Part shown: positions 6,982 through 16,096 of the stretch, one piece after another
Position numbering within the stretch: position 1 is the stretch's first letter
How the letters are laid out: each line of letters begins with the position of its first letter
Source of the DNA: Woronichinia naegeliana WA131
Lineage (GTDB): Bacteria; Cyanobacteriota; Cyanobacteriia; Cyanobacteriales; Microcystaceae
Length of the DNA stretch: 64,000 bases
NCBI GenBank assembly: GCA_025370055.1
Contig: CP073041.1
Span: 2,604,001-2,668,000 of the forward strand
Reading direction: 5' to 3'
Program-made: the position numbers and the translations under genes
Notes under the pieces: model-generated
Told to the model about the DNA's origin: nothing
Database searches by the model: none
What the model saw: the letters and a program-made list of their open reading frames with translations, nothing else

Positions 6982-8556
6982 ATGTACCGAAAGCAACAGT
7001 ACTCAATTGAAACACCAGAAAACTTGAAAAATCTGTTCGGCGGGCAGTTAGACGAAGAAAATCGTTGGATAGAAATGTCAAAAATGATTCCCTGGGAAGA
7101 ATATGAGGAAGAATATGCAAAAAACTTCACAGAAAAAAAAGGAGCCCCAGCCAAATCATTTAGAATGGCATTAGGAGCATTAATTAGGGCTTGCTGAATA
7201 AGGATAAAATCCTTGCTAGACAATACTTTCAGGCATTTTACAAACGATCAGATGCAAGGTTATGGCATTTGGAGGCTCAAAATCCATGCACTTTGCTGGA
7301 AAAATATGAGGTAAAACTGGAAACTGATCTCTGAAGTCACCATTTTTCGCGCCCTGTGGCATCTAGGTTCGTTTTGTGGACTTTTTCAGCAAGCCCTAAT
7401 TATCAAAGAAATTTCAGGAAAAAGTGACAGAGAAACAGTAGAACAAATAAAAGAGAACCCTTATTTACAGTACTTTATAGGAATGGAAAGCTATAGTAGC
7501 AAAGAAGCATTTAATGCGTCAATGATGGTTCATTTTCGTAAAAAAATAGGAATGGAATTAATAAATAAAATTAATAAAGAAATAGAAAAAAAAGCGACGG
7601 GTGTAGCGTCAGAAAAAAAAGAAAATGAAGGAAAGTTATTGTTAGATGCGACTTGTACACCAGCAGATATAAAATATCCAACGGATATAGGAATATTGAA
7701 TGATGCCAGAGAAAAAACAGAAAAAATAATAGATAAGCTGTATGAAGAAATAAAAGAGAAAAGGAAAGAAAAGCCGAGGACTTATAGGGAAGTGGCAAGA
7801 AAAGAGTACTTAGCCATAGCAAAAAAACGTCGTGTGTCAAAAAAAGAAAGAAGAAAAGGAACAAAAAAACAACTAGGATATATAAAAAGAAACTTGTCTC
7901 ATATAGAAAAAATGATAGAAGAGGGAGCAAAGTTAGAAAAACTAACGAAAAAAGAGCAAGAAGAGCTTGTAACGATAGGAAAAGTGTATGAGCAACAGTT
8001 AGAAATGTATGAAAAAAAGACAAATAAAGTAGAAAACAGAATTGTGAGTGTAAGCCAACCTCACGTGCGTCCAATAGTGCGTGGAAAAGCGGGAAAAGCA
8101 GTAGAGTTTGGAGCTAAAATATCGGCAAGTAATGTGAATGGCTTTGTCTTCTTAGACAAATTAAGTTGGGATAATTACAACGAATCGGGAGATTTACAAG
8201 CGCGAATAGAAGAATATAAAAGGGAAACAGGATGTTATCCGGAATCGGTTCATGTGGATAAAATCTATCGAACAAAAGCGAATCGAGCTTATTGTAAAGA
8301 AAGGGATATAAGAATGAGTGGTCCCCGATTGGGAAGACCGCCGAAAGAGGTGAGCAAAGAAAAAAAGAAAGAGGCACGCTCAGATGAAAGAGTGCGTAAT
8401 GCCATTGAGGGTAAATTCGGACAGGGAAAGAGGAAATTTAGTCTTGGTCGAGTGATGGCCAAACTACCTGAGACCTCGGAAACGGTAATTGCGATGAACT
8501 TTTTGGTAATGAATCTTTCTACTCTACTTCAGAAGACAAAAAGTAAAAAGTTGTAG
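6982..8556 (+). pseudogene. IS1182/IS5-like transposase interrupted by a MITE
   Basis: The N-terminal piece starts at ATG 6982 (MYRKQQYSIETPENLKNLFG...'KKGAPAKSFRMALGALI') and runs to 7185. The coding frame resumes at 7402 with 'IKEISGKSDRETVEQIKENP...'. Joined, 204 + 1155 bases give a perfect 452-residue frame. The domain order fits the family: an N-terminal DUF772-like block ('NPYLQYFIGM.....F.ASMMVHFRKK'), the first catalytic region 'LLLDATCTPADIKYP', a long lysine-rich coiled insertion, and a C-terminal block 'GRPPKE....RNAIEGKFGQGKRKFSLGRV' with the catalytic glutamate. The MITE stops translation after about 70 codons. Confidence 0.8.
7186..7397. mobile_element. 212-bp MITE with the same termini as its host IS
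   Basis: Begins AGGGCTTGCTGAATAAGG and ends CTTTTTCAGCAAGCCCT, i.e. the same terminal repeats as the surrounding element (6858-8763). It is flanked by AATT (7182-7185 and 7398-7401), again a 4-bp duplication. The interior shows no reading frame of note. It is a non-autonomous derivative of this IS family that has landed inside an autonomous relative. Confidence 0.85.
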
Positions 8557-10423
8557 AGTCGTTTTTCTTGTGAAAAATGGTGTTAATTTTCCTCTCTTTT
8601 GTGAGGAGTGATTTGTGTTGACCTTTTTAGACAGAAAGGAACAATAGATTAAACAAAATCTGTATTTTGATTTGTTTCCATAAGGATAAGTTATCTATGC
8701 TTTTTCAGTCCATACTTCCCTAACCCACATTTCTTTCGTTTTTTGACTTTTTCAGCAAGCCCTAAATACTGATACCAGATTGTTCCCCATAATACTGAGA
8801 CTAATCTCACCGGATGCTTGCAAGGATTAGAACGGTAATTTCCCATAATGATAATCTCATCTCTGTAATGACTACCTTGAGACAATACTTGTTTGGTTTT
8901 GTAAGATGTACCCGCTCTAAATCTGGTTAGAAAAAACTTTTTAGCTTCTGTTAACAAATCAAACCACACAAAGCTAAAAAATCCCATATCTACGAGAATT
9001 AAACCATTTTCTGGTAATTTAGCTGCCAATTCTTCACACCATATTTTATCATTTGATTTATCATTTTCTGTGTACCATAAAGTAACGGGTCTTTGGGTAA
9101 AGGCTTCCACTACCATCATTATTTTACCCCCCAATTTACTCTTTTCTTCTTTACTTATTTTCATATTTTTCCTTATCTGCTCTAGCGTTGAGCCATCTGC
9201 TATCCACACTGCACTAAACTTTTCTCTTATTTTTTCCCATTTTTCTCCTACTTGGAGCTTCTTCCCTTTTTCGGCTGCTTTTTCTAACACTCCTTTTAGT
9301 AATATTGCAAATATTTCGGCTGGCACATTCATCATTCTTTTTGATACTGCCTGTTTGCTTACTTTTAATGATGCTACCCATAGCAATCCCTCTTCCTCTA
9401 ACAGTCTTACCGCTTCACTTATACCCGCTATTTGACGATACACTATACTTAACACTAATGCCACCATTACTGGTAAATTTAACACCCTATCTCTCATCAT
9501 TTTCTCATGAGTTCCCTGTAAATATTTTAATGGTGTAAACATTGTGGGTTCTAGTAATTCAAACAACTCTTTTGTTATTTCAGGGATTTCTACCCCTGGC
9601 TGATTTGTCTTACGACGTAAGTCTGGGTTTCCTTTTCTCCGAGGATGTTGTCTTGCCATTTGTTTTTTGCTCACTTTTTTATATACTAACCTTTTTTTCA
9701 GCCTACTCTTACTTCCGCCTGCTTTTAGGCTAATCTTTTGTGAGTAGGCATTTTGGCTTAAGTTGACACCAATGATTTCTGTTAGGCCCCATTTGGTAGC
9801 AAAGCTCGGTCATTAATGATACAGTTTTTTAATGTTCGATAACACTTGTAAATTCCTCGCTGAGAGCTTTTCTGAAGATTTTGCGTCCTGGTTACTGGGT
9901 ACACCTGTCACCATGACCCGACTCAGCCCGTCTGAACTGTCCCTTGAGCCGATTCGAGCGGATGCTTTGATTTTGCTGAATTCTGATAATTTTGTCCTTC
10001 ATATTGAGTTTCAGACCGAACCAGACCCCACAATGGGCTTCAGAATGGCAGATTACCGTCTGAGAGTTTTTCGGCGTTTTCCGACAAAACAAATGCGTCA
10101 AGTGGTCATTTATTTGACCCGTTCAAACTCGGAATTAGTTTATCAAAATGTGTTTGAGATTCCTGGCACTCGTCATGAATTTGAGGTCATTCGGTTATGG
10201 GAGCAACCCACTCAATCGTTTCTGGAAGCGAGGGGATTATTGCCTTTGGCGGTACTGACACAAACTTCGGATGCTGCTCAAACGTTGCGTCAGGTGGCCG
10301 CAAGAATTGAGGCGATTCCAGAATTAAGGGTGCAGAGTAATGTGGCTGCGTCCACGGGGATTCTGGCAGGGCTATTATTGAAGAGGGACTTCATCAATCA
10401 GATTTTACGGAGAGACATTATGC

Positions 10424-11699
10424 GGCACTGGTATCGTCTAGCTAGAAGCTACAAACGTTGCAATACGAGAGGTTCAAGAAATCAGGCGAATTTGGAGTAA
10501 GTCCTCCCAAGTAAACCCTTTTTCAATTATACCGAGAGCTACAGCAGGAACTTCTCTAGTCGTAAAATGGCTGCGAACAAAGTTATGAACCATCCAGAAA
10601 ATATCTAGGACTCGCTGTAATCCCACAACAGATTTAGCATAAGTATTTGTACGACGACGAAAGGCGGCTAAATAGCGTCGGATAGCACTATTAAATGCCT
10701 CAACGTGGTTGGCATGGATGTCCTTTTCTTCTGGTTTTTCTGTTGTCTCTGGATGTTCTGGTTTCGGAGTTTCTACTTTCTTTAGTTTACCCTCAGAATC
10801 TCGACGTTTACTACTCTTATTTTTTAGTCTTACCACAAGACCCTTCGGTAATACTTTGGTGGGACGACCTCGCTTTCCAGTCCTTAATACTTCGTGACAA
10901 ATATTAAATAGCAGTTGACTATATCGCTTTTCTCCATCTGTAAATAACTGGAGAGATTCTGCACTCCTTTCAAATAATTCCGTTACCGTCATCATTGCTT
11001 CTAGAAATAATTTCTGCTCTTTTCGACCACATTTTAAATGCCAAATAAAGCGGCTAGCCCTGTCCATGAGGACGATTGTCCACCCCTCAGAGGCACTTGC
11101 TTCTTTATTTTTTCCAACTTTTGTGTATAGTTCATCCCCTTCTATTACTAATTTAACAAATTCATTCACTAAGGCGTATAAAAATAATGTCTCTTGTAAT
11201 CCTGATAATTTCTTTTCCCAATTCAATATTGTTGTTTTCGCGTAGCCGAATACTCGGGCTGCTGCATTTAATCCTATTCCTTCCATTATGGCTTTTAATA
11301 CTTTTACAATTTCACTTAATGGGGTTTCTAAGCCAGCGATTACGCTACCATAAGTCTCAGCAAAACAAGAACTACATTCTTGACAAATGAACATTTTACG
11401 TTCCCCGTTACCTTTCGTTTGATAATGAGAATGTATTTTTACGTTTTCACTATAGCAATGAGGGCAGTTTTTCTGAAATAAGGCTTCCTCTTTCTCTTGG
11501 CACAAGCCAATATCACTTAGGAGGTCAATTGAGCTTTTATTTAATGTTGACATTGCTTTCTGTTTTCCCTTTCTTTAATATAATGACAATAATAATAGTA
11601 TAACAAAAACGGGAATATGTCCAGTCGTAAGTTATTTTCTATTTTCTCAAACTCTTACACCATAACTTTTTCTAGCTTTGATCACACGATACCAGTACC
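10424..11699 (-). mobile_element. IS1-family element in Rpn copy 2
   Basis: Termini GGCACTGGTATCGT (left) and, reversed, GGTACTGGTATCGT (right), flanked by the direct repeat CATTATGC (10416-10423 and 11700-11707). The uninterrupted Rpn copies contain CATTATGC once at this place. An 8-9 bp duplication and a single transposase frame behind a zinc-ribbon domain fit the single-ORF (ISMhu11-like) branch of IS1. Confidence 0.85.
10474..11553 (-). CDS. IS1-family transposase (single-ORF type)
   Basis: An intact 359-residue protein. Residues 28-60 form a zinc ribbon (CPHCYSENVKIHSH...CQECSSCF), followed by a helix-turn-helix region 'GLNAAARVFGYAKTTILNWEKK'. The DDE core has 'VIEGDELYTKVGK' (first D/E), 'TDGEKRYSQLLF' (second D) and 'HANHVEAFNSAIRRYLAAFRRRTNTYAKS' (E-rich final block with HxxE and RR typical of IS1). 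The middle contains a K/E/P-rich insertion (about residues 250-285). The only transposase of the nested stack that appears undamaged in sequence. Confidence 0.85.
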   Translation of the reverse strand: MSTLNKSSIDLLSDIGLCQEKEEALFQKNCPHCYSENVKIHSHYQTKGNGERKMFICQECSSCFAETYGSVIAGLETPLSEIVKVLKAIMEGIGLNAAARVFGYAKTTILNWEKKLSGLQETLFLYALVNEFVKLVIEGDELYTKVGKNKEASASEGWTIVLMDRASRFIWHLKCGRKEQKLFLEAMMTVTELFERSAESLQLFTDGEKRYSQLLFNICHEVLRTGKRGRPTKVLPKGLVVRLKNKSSKRRDSEGKLKKVETPKPEHPETTEKPEEKDIHANHVEAFNSAIRRYLAAFRRRTNTYAKSVVGLQRVLDIFWMVHNFVRSHFTTREVPAVALGIIEKGFTWEDLLQIRLIS

Positions 11700-11944
11700 C
11701 ATTATGCAACAGTCTGTAATTTATCAGGATATTCTCCAAGAAGGCGAGCAGACGGGAGCACTCAAACAGGGCCAATCGCTTGTCCTGCGCCAACTTACAC
11801 GACGGATTGGTGAAGTGTCCCCAGAAATGCGATCGCAGATTCAAGCCTTATCTCTCCCTCAACTGGAGGCTTTGGGTGAGGCATTGTTGGATTTTACGAA
11901 ACCCGAAGATTTGCATGAATGGATACGATCGCACTCTTAGGCTT

Positions 11945-12037
11945 AGATCGTGGGCTGATAGCGTTTTATCAAACCAAAATAGGAACGGCGATCGCTTTTG
12001 AGAAAAACAAAATTAGAACGGCGATCGCATTTCTGTT
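11945..12037. repeat. Array spacer with HIP1 units and left IS4 target copy
   Basis: Same spacer as after copy 1: HIP1-linked units followed by ATTTCTGTT at 12029-12037, the left target copy of IS4 copy B. Confidence 0.6.
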
Positions 12038-13071
12038 CATTGGTGTCAACTTAAGCCAAAATGCCTACTCACAAAAGATTAGCCTAAAAGCAGGCGGAAG
12101 TAAGAGTAGGCTGAAAAAAAGGTTAGTATATAAAAAAGTGAGCAAAAAACAAATGGCAAGACAACATCCTCGGAGAAAAGGAAACCCAGACTTACGTCGT
12201 AAGACAAATCAGCCAGGGGTAGAAATCCCTGAAATAACAAAAGAGTTGTTTGAATTACTAGAACCCACAATGTTTACACCATTAAAATATTTACAGGGAA
12301 CTCATGAGAAAATGATGAGAGATAGGGTATTAAATTTACCAGTAATGGTGGCATTAGTGTTAAGTATAGTGTATCGTCAAATAGCGGGTATAAGTGAAGC
12401 GGTAAGACTGTTAGAGGAAGAGGGATTGCTATGGGTAGCATCATTAAAAGTAAGCAAACAGGCAGTATCAAAAAGAATGATGAATGTGCCAGCCGAAATA
12501 TTTGCAATATTACTAAAAGAAGTGTTAGAAAAAGCAGCCGAAAAAGGGAAGAAGCTCCAAGTAGGAGAAAAATGGGAAAAAATAAGAGAAAAGTTTAGTG
12601 CAGTGTGGATAGCAGATGGCTCAACGCTAGAGCAGATAAGGAAAAATATGAAAATAAGTAAAGAAGAAAAGAGTAAATTGGGGGGTAAAATAATGATGGT
12701 AGTGGAAGCCTTTACCCAAAGACCCGTTACTTTATGGTACACAGAAAATGATAAATCAAATGATAAAATATGGTGTGAAGAATTGGCAGCTAAATTACCA
12801 GAAAATGGTTTAATTCTCGTAGATATGGGATTTTTTAGCTTTGTGTGGTTTGATTTGTTAACAGAAGCTAAAAAGTTTTTTCTAACCAGATTTAGAGCGG
12901 GTACATCTTACAAAACCAAACAAGTATTGTCTCAAGGTAGTCATTACAGAGATGAGATTATCATTATGGGAAATTACCGTTCTAATCCTTGCAAGCATCC
13001 GGTGAGATTAGTCTCAGTATTATGGGGAACAATCTGGTATCAGTATTTAACAAATGTGTTGTCTCCCGAAC

Positions 13072-14197
13072 CTAAGTACAGGACAAAAAATGTAGGGAGT
13101 CGAGAAAAAGAGAAAAATTGGGTAGAGAAGGATTAAGAACAAGATGACGAAGATGGTCAAAACCAAGACGAAAAAGACTCTGCGCTAGGCGACCATGTTT
13201 CTTGAGGGGAATGGGATGAAGATGATGAATTGCTAGACCAGTTTTGAGAGACCAAGCCAAAGCTAAAGTCAGTAAAGCCAAAAGCTTACGAAGACGCTTG
13301 GGGTCAGTAAAGTGAGTAGATTCCAAGCAAAAGCCACGAGTCTTAAAGATGCCAAAAAGGGTTTCAATGCCCCAACGCAGGGCATAATCGTGAATAAGAC
13401 CTTGGGAATCGGGATGTCCAATGACGATGAGTAGAGAATTATCAGGCAAGCGAAGAGCCTCTACAGAAACAGGATATCCCCAAACCCGACAACTCCCTTG
13501 AAGACGTTGAGATTCACTCTTTTGCAAGATGGGCAAAAATGACTTTGGCGGCCAAAAGCTTGCCATTGTGCTCAATCTTGTCCGTAGCCCGAATTCTCAG
13601 ACAGAAAGCCAGTAGCGGTTCGAGCAGAAGATAGCGAAGCCAAGCCTGACCAATAAACTCACGGTCGCCACATAAACAACGAATCAGGGCGGTGGGAAAA
13701 ATCTTGAGCATCTCCTCGATAAAACGCATTCGTTCATCACTGTTAGAATTGCCCTTTTTCTTGCTAAGCATCCACCACAAGATGGGAATGGCTACTCCTT
13801 CATGGACAATGCCGACAGTGAGGATATTATAACCATGACTGCCAAACTCCCAGGTTGTGCGGTCAATACTTAATACCCAAGGTTGAGGGATATCCAGCCA
13901 ACTGACTACAATACGGGCAATGTGATGGTAATCCAGCTCAAATCCTGAGAAAAAGCGTTGTAAGCGTTTGTAATGAGAATCCACCAATGCCCGACCTTCA
14001 AAACCCAGAGCCAATTCTTTAAGGTTAACCGTTTTCACTTTGAGGAGGGCGAGTAAGAACAAGGCTAGGAAGGAGAGTCTGGCACCATGCCATCCCAAAT
14101 GGGGTTTTAGGGCTTGTTTCAATGCGTTATATTGGTTCATGGGTTTTCTTACATTACGTTCATCTTCCATGAAACCCCTTTCTCGTATACTTTTCAA
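13072..14197 (-). pseudogene. IS4-type transposase with a frameshift
   Basis: N-terminal frame 14197-13514: ...MNQYNALKQALKPHLGWHGA... 'VLSIDRTTWEFGSHGYNILTVGI' (first D), 'LCGDREFIGQAWLRYLL' (second D). The C-terminal part continues in the +1 frame down to a stop inside the terminal repeat (13072-13074) with 'DYALRWGIETLFGIFKTRGF', the Y-(2)-R-(3)-E block of IS4. The switch lies near 13520-13545. I checked for a slippery site allowing -1 recoding; the shift needed is +1, so a simple indel is more likely. A start at 14170 (MEDERN) is as plausible as 14197. Confidence 0.75.
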
Positions 14198-14217
14198 GCC
14201 TTTTGTCCTGTACTTAG
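13072..14217 (-). mobile_element. Second IS4-type element inside copy B
   Basis: Perfect terminal repeats CTAAGTACAGGAC (13072) and GTCCTGTACTTAG (ending 14217). The flanking 9-bp duplication CTCCCGAAC is at 13063-13071 and 14218-14226; copy A carries this segment once. Length 1146 bp. Different from the host IS4-type element in termini and transposase. Confidence 0.9.
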
Positions 14218-14600
14218 CTCCCGAACAACTGTCCGCCGAAGAGGTCTGTGATTTATATCGAAGACGATGGACAATCGAAGAAGCCTTTTTATTAACGAAA
14301 AGACTTTTAGGACTAGCCTATTTATGGGTAGGGAATAAGAATGGTGTCCAAATCCAGATTATTTGCACTTTGATTTTCTATACGGTCTTAAATCAATTGG
14401 TAGGGGAAGTGGCGATTGCTCTAAATCAACCGAAAGAAAAAATCTCAGTAGAGATGGTGTTTCGGAGTCTATACTATGTAGCGAAGGCTATTGCTAGAGG
14501 AGAAAAGCCTGATACAGTAACCTATCTGGCTGAACGTGCTAAGTTATTTGGTTTGGTCAAAGCTGAGAGAAAGCGACATCGAGAAAAGGCCGCTCTCAAT

Positions 14601-15990
14601 GGGTGTGACCTTTAGTTGATGAAGGAAAAGAAAAGTGTTAACATGGGATGAAAAGTGACAAAGAGGAAACAATGATGACAGCAAAACTAATTAATGTAGA
14701 GGGTTCAAAGATAAAAATAGAACTAACATTAGAACTCAGTCGTTCAATGTTGGATACAGAAATAAATATTCAAAAAGGCTTAAACGAAGTAGGTTGCATC
14801 GCCAGCAAAGAAGCCTTGAAATATTTAGATACAGATGGTTCACCCTTAAAAATCGGTGAAGAAATCTGGAAGAGTAAGGGAGAGCAACCGAAAGAATATC
14901 AAACACCTTATGGTGAGGTTATAGTGAATCGTCATGTATATCAGCGTTCACCTTTGAGGAAAAACGTATTGCCCCTTAGAAAGAGAAGCAAGGATAATCA
15001 TAACATCAACGCCATTATTGGCAAAACAGGTATCCTCAAAAATGTCAGGGATGGCAGGCAAAGAGGTGAAAAATGATTTATTAGAAAATCATGGTAGAAA
15101 AGTAGCGCTATCCTATATCCAAAGATTGAGTGAAGCAGTAGGAAGTGTGGTACAGGCAAAAGAAGAAGCGTGGAGTTATGCCCCGCCCAAGGAGGATAGC
15201 CAAATTGCAACAGTGGGAATAGGATTAGATGGAACCTGTATGCTGATGTGTGAGGATGGCTACCGTGAAGCAATGGTGGGAACCGTTTCCCTATACGATA
15301 GTGAAGGCGAACGTCAACCTACAATCTATCTAGGTGCGGCACCAGAGTATGGAAAAAAGAGTTTTCTAGAAAGATTAGAAAGAGAAATTGAGCGAGCGAA
15401 AAACCGTTATCCAGAGGCAACATTGGTCGGGATAGCAGACGGGGCAGAATCAAATTGGAAGTTTTTAGAAAAGCAAACGGAAGAACAGATATTAGATTTC
15501 TATCATGCCTCTGGTTACTTAGGTGCCTTGGCAGAAGCGTTGCATCCGAATACCGTGTCAAAACAAAAAGAATGGTTGACTGAAAATTGTCGAGAACTCA
15601 AGCATGAAAAAGGAAAAGCAGGAGAACTGCTAAATCTGATGAAAGAAGTCAAAGAAGAAAAAAGTCATTCTAAGAATCTTACCGAGAAACTACAAGCGGC
15701 GATTACTTATTACGAGAATCATCAGCATCAAATGGATTATGCTGAATACTTAGAGAAAAAGTATCCGATTGGTTCAGGTGTTACGGAAGCAGCTTGTAAG
15801 ACGTTGGTCAAACAACGATTATGTTGTTCAGGGATGCGATGGAAGGAAAAAGGAGCAGGAATTATTTTGAGCCTACGAGCTTTGGTATTGACCAAGGAAC
15901 GATGGAGTCAATTTTGGGCAAAACTTGATCAATATGGGTTCCCTGTAGAACCCTGATTACAACAGCTTTTATCAACTAAAGGTCGCACCC
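14601..15990 (+). mobile_element. ISKra4-family element, copy 1 (in IS4 copy B)
   Basis: Ends GGGTGTGACCTTTAGTTGAT and, at the right, ATCAACTAAAGGTCGCACCC, flanked by the 8-bp duplication CTCTCAAT (14593-14600 and 15991-15998). Length 1390 bp. GGG ends, an 8-bp duplication and this size fit the ISMich2 group of ISKra4. A second copy of identical length is at 31784-33173. Confidence 0.9.
14648..15956 (+). CDS. ISKra4-family transposase in two overlapping frames
   Basis: Frame 1 (14648-15076) encodes the N-terminal part ending '...[15 protein letters not shown]'. The rest lies in the +1 frame, open from a TGA near 14957 to the stop at 15954-15956, and reads [20 protein letters not shown], then '[23 protein letters not shown]', '[29 protein letters not shown]', '[16 protein letters not shown]', 'DFYHASGYL' and '[19 protein letters not shown]', i.e. 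the DDE domain of ISKra4. The joint is at about 14955-14970. The same frame arrangement is found in copy 2, so it is either recoded or a fixed defect mobilised in trans. Confidence 0.8.
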
Positions 15991-16096
15991 CTCTCAATCA
16001 ACAAATTTGGGAACCCATTCCTTTAAGTTGACACGGATGATTTCTGTTAAGCCCCATTTGGTAGCAAAGCTGGGTTACTAATGATACAGTTTTTTT

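Larger units (their letters stand above)
6858..8763 (+). mobile_element. IS1182/IS5-like element inside IS4 copy A
   Basis: Terminal inverted repeats AGGGCTTGCTGAAAAA (6858) and its reverse complement ending TTTTTCAGCAAGCCCT (8763). It is flanked by the 4-bp target duplication AAAT (6854-6857 and 8764-8767); the intact IS4 copy reads TTTAAC/GTTAAATACTG with AAAT once. Total 1906 bp including a 212-bp MITE; without it about 1690 bp. A 4-bp duplication and this length fit the IS1182 family; IS5-superfamily naming is also common for such transposases. Confidence 0.85.
6424..9674 (-). pseudogene. IS4-type transposase, copy A, interrupted
   Basis: The N-terminal part (from GTG 9674 down to 8764) reads SKKQMARQHPRRKGNPDLRR... 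with the DDE aspartates in 'AVWIADGSTLEQI' and 'NGLILVDMGFFSF'. The C-terminal part (6853 down to 6424) carries 'YRRRWTIEEAFLLTKRLLGL', the YREK-like block with the catalytic glutamate typical of IS4 transposases. The parts join in frame once the inner IS and one AAAT are removed: 911 + 430 = 1341 bases, 446 residues. As present it cannot make a full protein. A short divergent run after 8763 adds a spurious C-terminus to the N-terminal piece. Confidence 0.8.
6416..9774 (-). mobile_element. IS4-type element, copy A (split by another IS)
   Basis: Ends are CATCCGTGTCAACTTAA at the left and, in reverse complement, CATTGGTGTCAACTTAA at the right. It is flanked by the 9-bp direct repeat ATTTCTGTT (6407-6415 and 9775-9783); the empty site is at 5448-5456. 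Removing the inner element (6858-8763) and one AAAT target copy leaves 1449 bp, exactly the length reconstructed for copy B (12038-16039). Transposase is on the minus strand. Confidence 0.85.
9832..11940 (+). pseudogene. Rpn-family gene, copy 2, split by an IS1-type element
   Basis: Residues 1-197 of the Rpn protein are encoded at 9832-10423 (MFDNTCKFLAESFSEDFASW ... RRDIM) and the remainder at 11708-11940 (QQSVIYQDILQEGEQTGALK ... to the stop at 11938-11940). The catalytic pattern D44 and E59-x-Q61 is kept in the first part. The break is the 1276-bp IS1-type element at 10424-11699 with its 8-bp duplication CATTATGC. Excision restores a frame like copies 1 and 3. The 3' part includes the insertion 'GEQTGALKQGQ' also seen in copy 3, so copies 2 and 3 are closer to each other there. 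Confidence 0.85.
12138..16031 (+). pseudogene. IS4-type transposase, copy B, in three pieces
   Basis: Pieces: 12138-13071 (N-terminal, from GTG; an ATG at 12153 is an alternative), 14227-14600 (YRRRWTIEEAFLLTKRLL... block) and 15999-16031 (final residues ending EPIPLS). Together 1341 bases, 446 residues, in one frame, same as copy A. The protein is nearly identical to copy A over the N-terminal half (one difference, G/E, noted in 'AILLKxVLEKAAEKGKKL'). DDE residues: 'IADGSTLE', 'LVDMGFFSF' and the glutamate in 'RRRWTIEEAF'. Non-functional as it stands. Confidence 0.8.
12038..16039 (+). mobile_element. IS4-type element, copy B (split twice)
   Basis: Left end CATTGGTGTCAACTTAA at 12038, right end TTAAGTTGACACGGATG at 16039; flanking duplications ATTTCTGTT at 12029-12037 and 16040-16048. 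Same target site as copy A but opposite orientation. Removing the two inner elements and their target copies (1155 and 1398 bp) leaves 1449 bp, identical in length to copy A. Confidence 0.85.

Noticed and set aside
7571-8074. Long minus-strand frame inside the IS1182/IS5-like transposase gene
   Set aside because: Leu/Phe-rich shadow of an A-rich coding strand.
13510-13575. Programmed -1 frameshift in the second IS4-type transposase
   Set aside because: The change needed is +1 and there is no X-XXY-YYZ motif at the overlap; an indel is simpler.
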